Made by a program: the position numbers and the translations under genes. A stretch of 64,000 bases of DNA, from the NCBI GenBank assembly GCA_001282665.1, contig LN874944.1:297732-361731 (forward strand), written 5' to 3'. How positions within the stretch are numbered: position 1 is the first letter of the stretch; every line of letters begins with the position of its first letter. The notes under the pieces are model-generated. The model was given only the letters and a program-made list of their open reading frames with translations, did not search any database and was not told the DNA's origin. This document shows, in pieces, positions 56,106 to 64,000 of the stretch. This DNA comes from Clostridiales bacterium mt11. GTDB taxonomy: Bacteria; Bacillota; Clostridia; Tissierellales; Tepidimicrobiaceae.

Positions 56106-56960
56106 ATGAATACTGAGGTGAGTGCTATGATGGTAGAAAATATTTTAAATAAAATTAGTAGAGAATTAGAAGGTATACCAGGAATTGTAGGAGTAGTTTT
56201 AGGTGGTTCAAGGGCAAGAGGGACTCATAATGAAAAATCTGATATAGACATTGGAATATACTATGATGAATCAGAAGGTTTTGATATTAAAGAATTAAAC
56301 AAGATTGCAAAAAAATTAGATGATGAACATAGAGAAGATTTAATTACATCTTTAGGGGAATGGGGTCCTTGGATTAATGGTGGAGGCTGGCTTGTAGTTC
56401 AAGGGTATCATGTGGATTTTATATTTCGTGATATAAAAAGAGTATCACAGGTTATAGATGATTGTTTAGAAGGAAAAGTTACGACTCATTATCATACAGG
56501 CCATCCCCATGCATATTTGAATGCGATGTATATGGGTGAGATTTCCATTTGTAAAATACTAGTTGATCCTAAGGGAAAAATTTCAGAATTGCAATCCAAG
56601 ACCATTCCATATCCTCAAACTTTAAAAGATACAATAGTACAATATTTTATGTTTGAAGCCTCTTTTTCCTTGATGTTTGTTGAGGACAATATTGATAAGG
56701 ATGACATTTATTATGTATGTGGACATTGTTTCAGAAGTATTTCTTGTTTAAATCAAGTTATATTTGCTTTAAATGAAGAGTACTGCATTAATGAGAAAAA
56801 GGCTGTTAAAATGATAGATGGCTTTAATATAAAGCCTAAGGATTACAAAAATAGAATAGATGAGATTATTACATTACTTTCTACTGATGTAGATACTGCA
56901 AGAAAAGGGTTAAATATGCTTAGGAAACTTGTTTCTGAAACAGAAATGCTTCTTAATTAA
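56106..56960 (+). CDS. Nucleotidyltransferase-domain protein
   Basis: 284 residues. GVVLGGSRARGTHNEKSDID is the GS...D-x-D motif of the Pol-beta nucleotidyltransferase fold, and DFIFRDIKRV carries a third acidic site. The C-terminal half is helical, like DUF4037 or kanamycin nucleotidyltransferase type proteins. It may modify a small molecule such as an aminoglycoside or a tRNA-like target. ATG 56106 is given; ATG 56130 would also work. Confidence 0.8.
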   Translation: MNTEVSAMMVENILNKISRELEGIPGIVGVVLGGSRARGTHNEKSDIDIGIYYDESEGFDIKELNKIAKKLDDEHREDLITSLGEWGPWINGGGWLVVQGYHVDFIFRDIKRVSQVIDDCLEGKVTTHYHTGHPHAYLNAMYMGEISICKILVDPKGKISELQSKTIPYPQTLKDTIVQYFMFEASFSLMFVEDNIDKDDIYYVCGHCFRSISCLNQVIFALNEEYCINEKKAVKMIDGFNIKPKDYKNRIDEIITLLSTDVDTARKGLNMLRKLVSETEMLLN

Positions 56961-57157
56961 GTCTAGTTTCTACATGTTTTTTATTGCGTAATAGTAGAAA
57001 AATATGAACTAAGTATTTATTAGTATGAGAATATAAGTGATTCATTAAAAATGAGATGTTTTATATAGTCTTATAAGTAAATACAGGTTAAGTATGTACT
57101 ATCCAGTGTTAATAATGATAATATATCAAAAGTTGAGTAAATGAGGGAGTATGAAAA

Positions 57158-57748
57158 ATGATTTATAGCGAACTATTGAAACAACAACAAGAGCTTCAGA
57201 TTGAGTCTAAAGAGATATTAACGGAATTGAAACTTAATGACCTGCTATCGCCAGTTGGGGAACCAGTTCAAGTTGGTAGTTCAGCTCTCGGATTAATGGT
57301 TTGGAGGGACATAGACATCACAGTGGTATGTTCCGAGCTCAATATTAATGCTATAGCTCAAATAGCATCTAAATTAATTACTTACAAAGGTATGCGAGAG
57401 GTTAAATTTATCAATGATTCTGGCATTTTTAACAATAGCTCTGATTACCCCGATGGACTGTACCTCGGGCTTAAGTATAAATCGCTAAAAGGAATGGATT
57501 GGAAATTGGACATCTGGTTCGTTGATCAACCAGAAAAACAACCTGACCTTATGCATATTAAGATTATACCTGAACAGCTCACTCCAGAATTGAGAGAATC
57601 AATTCTAACAATTAAAAGTATCTGGGTTATGAAGGATGAATATGGCAAAACGGTGAGAAGTTATGACATCTACACGGCAGTACTATACGATAATGTGCGG
57701 ACACCATATCAGTTTCAAGAATGGTTAAGAAGCAAATCTAAAATATAG
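57158..57748 (+). CDS. Nucleotidyltransferase-fold protein
   Basis: 196 residues. VQVGSSALGLMVWRDIDITV has the GS...D-x-D pattern of the minimal nucleotidyltransferase family, and WKLDIWFVD may give the third acidic residue. The protein is not closely similar to the one at 56106. No antitoxin-like (HEPN/MNT) partner is seen beside it. Function unknown. Start ATG 57158 follows TGAGGGAG. Confidence 0.7.
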   Translation: MIYSELLKQQQELQIESKEILTELKLNDLLSPVGEPVQVGSSALGLMVWRDIDITVVCSELNINAIAQIASKLITYKGMREVKFINDSGIFNNSSDYPDGLYLGLKYKSLKGMDWKLDIWFVDQPEKQPDLMHIKIIPEQLTPELRESILTIKSIWVMKDEYGKTVRSYDIYTAVLYDNVRTPYQFQEWLRSKSKI

Positions 57749-57962
57749 TAAAAATATAATAAAAATATTTCAAGAAATTCAGAGTTCTATCATTTAACGC
57801 AACAACTGAAAAAACGAATAATTTACATGAACACCCCATTATCCATAAATTGAATCCTGCGGTATTTTTGTGTCACATTTTTTATAAAATACGACATATC
57901 TATAAATTTAGGTGACATTTGAGCGGACGGATGACTTATAATCCGTAAAAGGAGAAAAACAA

Positions 57963-59075
57963 ATGTTTAAACAATGGAAGGGATTCTTATTAGGAACTAT
58001 TTTTACTTTAATAATCATGGCATTGACTTGTACTGTTTTTGCTGCTGTGACAGGCACAAGTATAACTGTATGCTATGACAACATAAAAATTCTTTTAAAT
58101 GGTAAAGAAATAGAAATAAGATATGCTAATGGGCATAAAGTAGAACCGTTTAGTTATAATGGTACGACATATGTGCCAATTCGAGGAGTTGCGGAGTCAT
58201 TTAATAAGATTGTTGAGTGGGATGAAGATTCGAAACAAGTTATAATATATGATACTGAAATTGATAAGTTTTGGGATACTTTAGTTAATATACCAGAAAA
58301 CTACACAGGACTTGATATATATTGGAAACATATAGATAATGATATTATGGAGAAAACAGATTATTTCATTGAAAAATATGGTGTAGATGTATTGTTTAAA
58401 GGATTAAAATCAACGAATGTGTATAGTCAATATTACTGTATAAATAGGCTTGTTGAGTATTATAATTATGATGATATAAGAATTCATGCAATAGCAGAAA
58501 TTACACCTTTTTTGAGCAATACGAACAATACAATTAAGCATGGTGCAGAATTTGCCATAAGTGTGCTGAGTAAAAAATTTGATAGTCCATATATAGTGAA
58601 CGGTATTGACGGTATTAAGGTTTTTGCACTTTTTAACGATTATTCCGACTATGGAAGTTATAATGAATTATGGATAATTAAGAATGATAAGCTATCAAAG
58701 CTTTATTCTTTTACAGAGTCGCAAACATATATTGATATGACTGAAACAATTGAAGTTTCCCCAGATAATGATAAAATAGCAGTACAAACATCTACCAGAA
58801 GAAGTAACTCACTCAATATTATTGATTTAAACAATGAAAAGGCAAGTCCTGAAATCATGAAATTAGCTATAGAAAGGGTAGCAATGGATAATAAAAATTA
58901 CAGTAATACTTATCCAGATGGACAATACAGCTGGTGTGGCAACCTAAAATGGATCGACAATAATACAGTAGAGTTTGAAGCAAACCTTGCTTATAATTAT
59001 ATGGAAATAATTGAACACGTAATTGTAAAATATAATGTTCTAGATAATTCTTTAGAATATATAAGATTATATTGA
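57963..59075 (+). CDS. Cell-surface protein with copper amine oxidase-like N-terminal (stalk) domain
   Basis: 370 residues. A signal peptide (MFKQWKGFLLGTIFTLIIMA, then CTVFAAVTG) precedes a CuAO_N2-like stalk domain: IKILLNGKEIEI and FSYNGTTYVPIRGVAESF, then VEWDEDSKQVII. The C-terminal ~230 residues may hold a repeat/beta-propeller-like part (SPDNDKIAVQTSTR, WIDNNTVEFEAN). These proteins are exported and common in clostridia. The ligand is unknown. A good ribosome binding site (AAAAGGAG) precedes the start. Confidence 0.82.
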   Translation: MFKQWKGFLLGTIFTLIIMALTCTVFAAVTGTSITVCYDNIKILLNGKEIEIRYANGHKVEPFSYNGTTYVPIRGVAESFNKIVEWDEDSKQVIIYDTEIDKFWDTLVNIPENYTGLDIYWKHIDNDIMEKTDYFIEKYGVDVLFKGLKSTNVYSQYYCINRLVEYYNYDDIRIHAIAEITPFLSNTNNTIKHGAEFAISVLSKKFDSPYIVNGIDGIKVFALFNDYSDYGSYNELWIIKNDKLSKLYSFTESQTYIDMTETIEVSPDNDKIAVQTSTRRSNSLNIIDLNNEKASPEIMKLAIERVAMDNKNYSNTYPDGQYSWCGNLKWIDNNTVEFEANLAYNYMEIIEHVIVKYNVLDNSLEYIRLY

Positions 59076-59875
59076 GAGTATAGTTCTGATGACGAATAGT
59101 GGTTCGGAGAAAAAAGTAAGGTATGACCACAATATATTAAAAGACTAAATCGTGATATTGAGGGAGCAAAGAAAACAAAGTGATAACTATAATACCATGA
59201 ATAATTATAATAATGCTTACAGACAGGGGAAGGCAGCTTTAAAGCCAACTAAGTTTACTTTCCAGTTGAACAGGTGTCAGGCACATTGTTTACTGTATTT
59301 GGAATAGGGGTAATCGCATTAACATTATTGGCATACAGTGATATTCTTTATCAAAAATATCAGATAGTTCAAAGGGAAGCTAAGCGAGATAAATATATAC
59401 TTTATCATAATAAGCAAATTTAAAATATCAACAGCATTGAGATATAAAGAGTCTTGGTGCTGTAGTTTTATGCTAAATTATGGGATGACTAAAAAGGGAC
59501 TACTAATATTTTTGAAAAGTTCGAAAAATATGAATCTGAATTGAACTCTTAAGGATGTAAAGAATTAGTAGCACATCAGAAATCTTTAAAACCATGCTCT
59601 AAGGGAGATAGCTATTGCCTTAGAATGTCAGATTGATTATATTGTCAACTTAATCATGATTTAATATAAGTATAACAAATATAATACAATACCTTTGAAA
59701 CATGCTTTCTATGTAGTTACAGTATACTATCCTACCCTTAAAGTGAGGAAACTCAGGTTTCGAGATGGGAATTGTCATGGATTTTTTCATAACTTTTTGG
59801 TATGGTTACTTCATTGTAAGAACGAGATAAATCGAAACTTGAAATCGATAATTCCTAAAGAGGCTAGAGGTAGTG
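59076..59875 (+). other. 800-bp gap with only decayed coding traces
   Basis: No intact gene. One frame, about 59274-59423, encodes GTLFTVFGIGVIALTLLAYS followed by a basic tail, like the end of a small membrane protein, but it lacks a clear start. The rest has stops in all frames and no strong ribosome binding site. It looks like remains of lost genes. The MerR pseudogene follows. Confidence 0.5.
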
Positions 59876-60597
59876 ATGAAAGAAAAAATGACAATAGGCG
59901 AGTTCGCTAAATTAAAAAATATAACGGCAGAGACTTTACGGCACTATGACAGATGCCATTTATTAAGACCAGAATATATTGACGAAAAAACTGGATATCG
60001 TTTTTACTCTATTTTTCAGTTTGAAAAGCTTTCAACGATTTTAGAATTACGACAGCTTGGAATGAGCCTTTCAGAAATCAAAGATTTTCATATAAAATCA
60101 GCCATCTGAAAACTTTTCTAAATTCTGAGTATTTGAACCAAAATGATTCTAAAAACATTCCAGAAAGAAAAGCTTTATTGTGGAAAAAGGGTTTAAATAG
60201 TGGGATGGAGGTTGAGTATGGGTATGCTGAACTCGAACAGTATTTAAAAGAATTCGCACCAATATTTGCAGAAAACAGATATGGGCTCAGAACAATTCTG
60301 AATAAGTCAAATGACTGGGAATCCTATCTGATTTTATTTGTGGATAAAAATTTGCCTTTATCTGATTATAGCACCGTAGATATTATAAAAATTCCTGGTG
60401 GATTATATGCTACCACTTTGTGTCAAGGAACGGAAGATGATGCAGTCCAACATATAAAAAATATGAAAAGTGAATTAGAGAGCAAAGGTTATAAGATTTC
60501 TGGCGACATTATTCAAATTGTACAGATCGACCTTTCTGTTACAGGCACAGTGGAGTCGTTATTGTATGAAATTCAAATTCCAATCAAAAGCCTTTGA
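59876..60597 (+). pseudogene. MerR-family regulator, broken
   Basis: The N-terminal 78 residues are a normal MerR DNA-binding domain (MTIGEFAKLKNITAETLRHY, LRQLGMSLSEIKDF) and stop at 60109. The C-terminal ligand-binding part, GyrI-like, continues from ~60133 in another frame (EYGYAELEQYLKEFAPIF to VESLLYEIQIPIKSL). Much of the linking coiled coil is missing, so a deletion with frame change has split the gene. The intact form would have controlled the MATE gene after it. Confidence 0.75.
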
Positions 60598-60658
60598 CTT
60601 TTGTGTTACACAAAGCTTTATAATATCTCCTGTGATTGTGTTTACAGGAGGTATTATT

Positions 60659-62016
60659 ATGAGTGAGAACATTTTATTAAAAGAAAAAATACCTAAACTA
60701 TATCTGAAGTTTGTTATTCCTGCCATTATAGCTATGGTTTTGGAAGGGGTTCAGGGAATAGTGGATGGTATTTTTTGGGTAACTTCGTAGGTGTAAATGC
60801 CATGGCAAGCGTAAATATTGCCAATGCTTATTTACAAATTATTATTGGAAGTAGCATAGGGACTATGAGTTCTCTTGGTCGTGCTTTAGGAGGAGGCAAT
60901 GTTAAAAAAGCAAAGGACATCTTCAAATCTGCTATTATTGCACTTGGAGTTATATCGGTTACCATTTTATTAATCGGTTTCTTTTTTTCTAATGGAATTG
61001 CTCTTTTTCTTGGAGCAAACGATGTATTGCTTTTAGATACTAGCAGATATATCCAAACTATTGCTTTGTTTGTTCCGATTATATCCTTTAAGATATTATT
61101 TGGTTTTATAGGAAGATTAATTGAAAAACCACAGCTATACTTGAGGGGAACCATAAGCTGTCTAATTTCTAATATGGTTTTAAATTTTATATCCATTAAA
61201 ATTTTAGGACTTGGTATAGTTGGTGCCGCTGCTGCTACTGGAGTTGCTTATCTGATAGGATTAATTGTTGTAATTAAACCAATATTATCTAAAAAAACTA
61301 TTATCAATATCTATGATGGAAAGTTTTGTTGGAATGAATTTAAGAATTTAGCTTTTAATGGCTTTTCTGAAGGAGTAACATATATTGCAAACGTATTGAC
61401 ATTATTCTTACTTAACAGGTCTTTTATGAAGTTTGCAGGAGAAAGTGGGGTTGCTGCATTTACAATAATTAATTATATTGGAAATTTTGTTACACTGATT
61501 ATGTTTGGAATATCCGACGGAATCAGTCCAATTATAAGCAGTAATTATGGTGCAGGTAAAATGCAGAGGATACGGAAAACTTTGCATACTGCGGTAATAG
61601 TCAATTTGGTAATCGGTATTGGACTTTTTTCAGTATTTAACCTGTTTAGTGAAAATTTGATTCGTATCTTTGTCAATGATAACAAACCAGTTATAGATAT
61701 GGCGGCAAGTGGAGCTAAAATATATGGATTATGCTTTTTATTAAGTGGATTCAATATAATTCAATCTGGTTATCATACAGCATTGGGAAATGCTGTTGCT
61801 TCCATTATAATAGCTTCAAGCAGAGGAATTATTTTTATTGCAATAGGTCTTATGATTTTTTCGATTTTTTGGGAAATAGATGGAGTTTGGTTCACGCTTC
61901 CATTTGTAGAGATAATGACATTTATATGTTGTCTGATTATTTTATTCCGCCAAAAGAAACAAGGGAAATCTTTCATATGTGCACCTTTTATGTTGACAAA
62001 CAGAAAAATCAAATAA
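60659..62016 (+). pseudogene. MATE-family multidrug efflux transporter, frameshifted
   Basis: Starts MSENILLKEKIPKLYLKFVI after ACAGGAGG and reads VDGIFWVTS-stop at 60790. In the next frame the family sequence continues as LGNFVGVNAMASVNIANAY up to 62016, with about ten membrane segments. A run of six T (60771-60776) should be seven to keep VDGIFLGNFVGVNA in frame, so the break is one base deleted in a homopolymer (or a sequencing error). Otherwise it is full length (~450 residues). MerR-MATE pairs are common drug exporters. Confidence 0.85.
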
Positions 62017-62194
62017 GCACTACTAGACTTAGAGGCTGTGAAAACATATCTACCCTTTTCTACACCAAGGTAATCTCAATATGTTCTAATGTGCATAAAA
62101 GCGAATTTGGAGTTTGGTTTTCTTTCTATTAAATTGAGAAACTTTTTTAAGTTGAAATATGACTAGCATAAATTAATGAGATAACTTATTCTAT

Positions 62195-62424
62195 GAATGC
62201 TTGTTTGATAAAAGAGTATTGGTCTTTACTTAATGAAGATCTTTCAAGCAGACAAATTATGTTAATGAATTTAGTGAAAAAAATCAAGATTATCAATAGG
62301 TCAACTAGCTGAATTGATGAATGTTACTTCAGGTGCTTTAAGTCATATTGTATCTAAATTAGAAAAAGAGAAATATCTATTAAGGACAATTAATCTTAGC
62401 AATAGGAGAGAAATAACTGGATAG
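62195..62424 (+). pseudogene. MarR-family regulator, truncated and frameshifted
   Basis: First frame: MNACLIKEYWSLLNEDLSSR then QIMLMNLVKK. Second frame: LSIGQLAELMNVTSGALSHI and VSKLEKEKYLLRTI, the winged-helix of MarR proteins, ending at 62424 with REITG. The shift lies at a run of seven A (~62277-62283). The part after the wing is missing. Confidence 0.7.
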
Positions 62425-62498
62425 TTGGGTGAGCAAGGACACAATTACTATTCAAAAGAAGAGGAATTGTCAAGAGAAGAAATGAAAGGAGAGTAATA

Positions 62499-63429
62499 TT
62501 AAAAAGATTTTTTGATGAAATTGAATCTAAAAAACTAATTAATGGAACTGCTTTAGTAGCTAAGGATGGTGAAATATTATATAAAGGAGCTTTTGGTGAG
62601 TATGAAAAAAATATCTTTTTACCTGTTGGAATGAAAGATACTGAAGTATTTTGCCAAAGGTTAACTGGACAAGCTATGGATAACTATGCATATGGTTATG
62701 TTTTCGATGTGTATAAAGGTAAATATGTTTTGCCAGATGAATTCCCTGAAACAGACTTTGTTATTTATCTCAATGGGATTGTTGGAGATGGAGCGATTCA
62801 TTCCGCAGTTGAAGATCTTTATCTGCTTGACCGAGCATTGAGAAATGGGATACTTATTGATGAGACCTTATTGAAGGAAGCCTATTCTCCAGCCTCTCCA
62901 AGATTTGAGACTTCTTTTAAATATGAATTTGGATGGATTTTAGAGGAGGAAAAGAAAAAGGGGAAGATTGTGTGGCATAGCGGTGGTTGGCCAGGTTATG
63001 CTACATACTTTAAAAGATACATTGATAATGATCTAGTGATTATTTTTCTAATAAACAAAGAACAGGACTTCGATTTTGAACAATCTATTATAGAATCAAT
63101 TGAAAATATACTTTTTGATGAGCCATATGAGACTTCTAAAGCATTAGAATTCCAAAAAAGCAAAAATACTACATCCTGAGATTTTAGACAGATATGTTGG
63201 CAAGTATAGATTAGAAGAGCATAATGAACTGATTGTAAAGTTTATAATGAAAGATAAGCGGTTATTCATTGAAATGCCCGGATCGATGAAACTAGAAATG
63301 TACGCATCCTCAGATAATGAGTTTTTCCTTCGTTCTTTATCAGTAACAATTAATTTTGCAAATGATGGAGCTAATTATTATTTGACTATTAATGAAGGTG
63401 GTGACTCTCAAACTGCTAAGCGTATTTAA
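62499..63429 (+). pseudogene. Serine hydrolase (beta-lactamase-like), internally deleted
   Basis: The frame begins with KRFFDEIESKKLINGTALVA and KDGEILYKGAFGEYEKN, the N-terminal beta strands of a class C beta-lactamase-like hydrolase. It then jumps to LPVGMKDTEVF, skipping the segment of about 100 residues with the catalytic SxxK and YxN. The HSGGWPGYATYFKRY segment (third motif) is present. A frameshift near 63165 separates the C-terminal DUF3471-like part (LDRYVGKYRLEEHNELIVKF to QTAKRI). No start codon is seen. Not functional. Confidence 0.8.
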
Positions 63430-63536
63430 AAAATGAAAATTAGTATTGACTATCATTCAAAGTCTTAAGTAGATATTGAATATCAATATACAGGGATTAG
63501 TTTTTATGGTACTAATGGAAAGGAGTATGATCAATT

Positions 63537-64000
63537 ATGTATAGAAATTATTTTATTAGTCAAAATGAACAAAATTTTTATCCAGAATATGCATGTGGAA
63601 TTGCTTGTCTTTCTATGTTATTAAAATATCATCAGATAACTGGTTACGAAAGCTTTGAAAAACTTGCTATTGAATTAAATTTTAATGTTTCACCAGAAGA
63701 AAAAGGATATGATAGTGATGATATGAAGTGTGGAACTTTCCCTGAAGATATATTAAGATATCTTGTTAAAAATAACATCAATTTCAGAATGTCCTTCTAT
63801 GAAGATGAATGGAAAGAAGCTCTAAAAAAGTCTCCAATTATGGTAATGATGACTGGTAATGAAGAAGAATTTGGTCTTAGGAATAGTCATTGGGTTTTAT
63901 TAATGAAGAGAGATAAAGATTTTTTTACCTATCTTGATCCATATGAAACGCTGATATCAAATAATTACGTGAAACATATTTGGTTAGGTGATTTTCAAAA
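63537..64000 (+). CDS. C39-like cysteine peptidase, cut by window end
   Basis: The first 154 residues are visible. YACGIACLSMLLKYHQITGY has the Gln/Cys-His region of C39-like papain folds (Cys in ACGIACL), and NSHWVLLMKRDKDFFTYLDP has the His and the Asp after it. Similar proteins process peptides (bacteriocin leader type) or are stand-alone. Start ATG 63537 follows GAAAGGAG. The reading frame is open at the window edge. Confidence 0.72.
   Translation, partial: MYRNYFISQNEQNFYPEYACGIACLSMLLKYHQITGYESFEKLAIELNFNVSPEEKGYDSDDMKCGTFPEDILRYLVKNNINFRMSFYEDEWKEALKKSPIMVMMTGNEEEFGLRNSHWVLLMKRDKDFFTYLDPYETLISNNYVKHIWLGDFQ

Noticed and set aside
59695..59910. 71-codon plus frame before the MerR pseudogene
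   Set aside because: No ribosome binding site, no family, overlaps the MerR start; likely chance.

Overview
The window is AT-rich (roughly one third G+C by eye). Gene content, strong AGGAGG-type ribosome binding sites and the protein families point to a low-GC Gram-positive bacterium of the Clostridia/Tissierellia type. No rRNA or species marker is present, so this is an inference.

Layout. (1) Positions 1-537: the 3' end of cas1 and all of cas2. (2) 538-21127: a leader followed by one enormous CRISPR array, 290 repeats by hand count (134 + 156) with spacers of about 36 nt, all in one orientation. It is interrupted once by an IS3-family element (9573-10820) that landed inside a spacer. The last repeat is decayed, so the cas2 side is the young end. 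(3) 21361-27040: ordinary chromosomal genes (PatB/MalY-type C-S lyase, a nuclease-helicase of the Rad3/DinG type, RlmD-type 23S rRNA methyltransferase) and two or three very small ORFs between terminators. (4) 27360-29747: a type II restriction-modification cassette (C5 methyltransferase, PD-(D/E)XK endonuclease, small Xre-type controller) directly downstream of rlmD. (5) 29922-54141: the early, replication and packaging half of a clostridial prophage: ImmA/IrrE-type metallopeptidase, Xre regulator, sigma-like factor, DUF2800, DUF2815, family A DNA polymerase, Rha, primase-helicase, VRR-NUC, SNF2 helicase, HNH, small terminase, MetK, two DNA methyltransferases, amidoligase, gamma-glutamylcyclotransferase-like protein and large terminase. 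No integrase, portal, capsid, tail or lysis gene is seen, and the phage block stops at the large terminase next to a small repeat element. (6) 54411-64000: chromosomal accessory genes (HD hydrolase, methyltransferase, two nucleotidyltransferase-fold proteins, a cell-surface stalk protein). These are followed by a cluster of decayed genes (MerR, MATE efflux, MarR, serine hydrolase) and a C39-like peptidase cut by the window end.

How it fits together. The window is dominated by phage conflict: an outsized CRISPR memory, an R-M system and a prophage remnant carrying its own SAM synthetase and methyltransferases. The array records its own history. Overlapping spacers suggest a CCT (CCN) PAM. Some spacers sample the same target on both strands or homologous genes of related phages. 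One spacer appears to be cut from a CRISPR repeat-spacer junction. Within the phage block there are several structured intergenic elements that can hide ribosome binding sites, including one element present in two diverged copies whose pairing is kept. These, with the amidoligase/cyclotransferase neighbourhood, are the best candidates for undescribed biology here.
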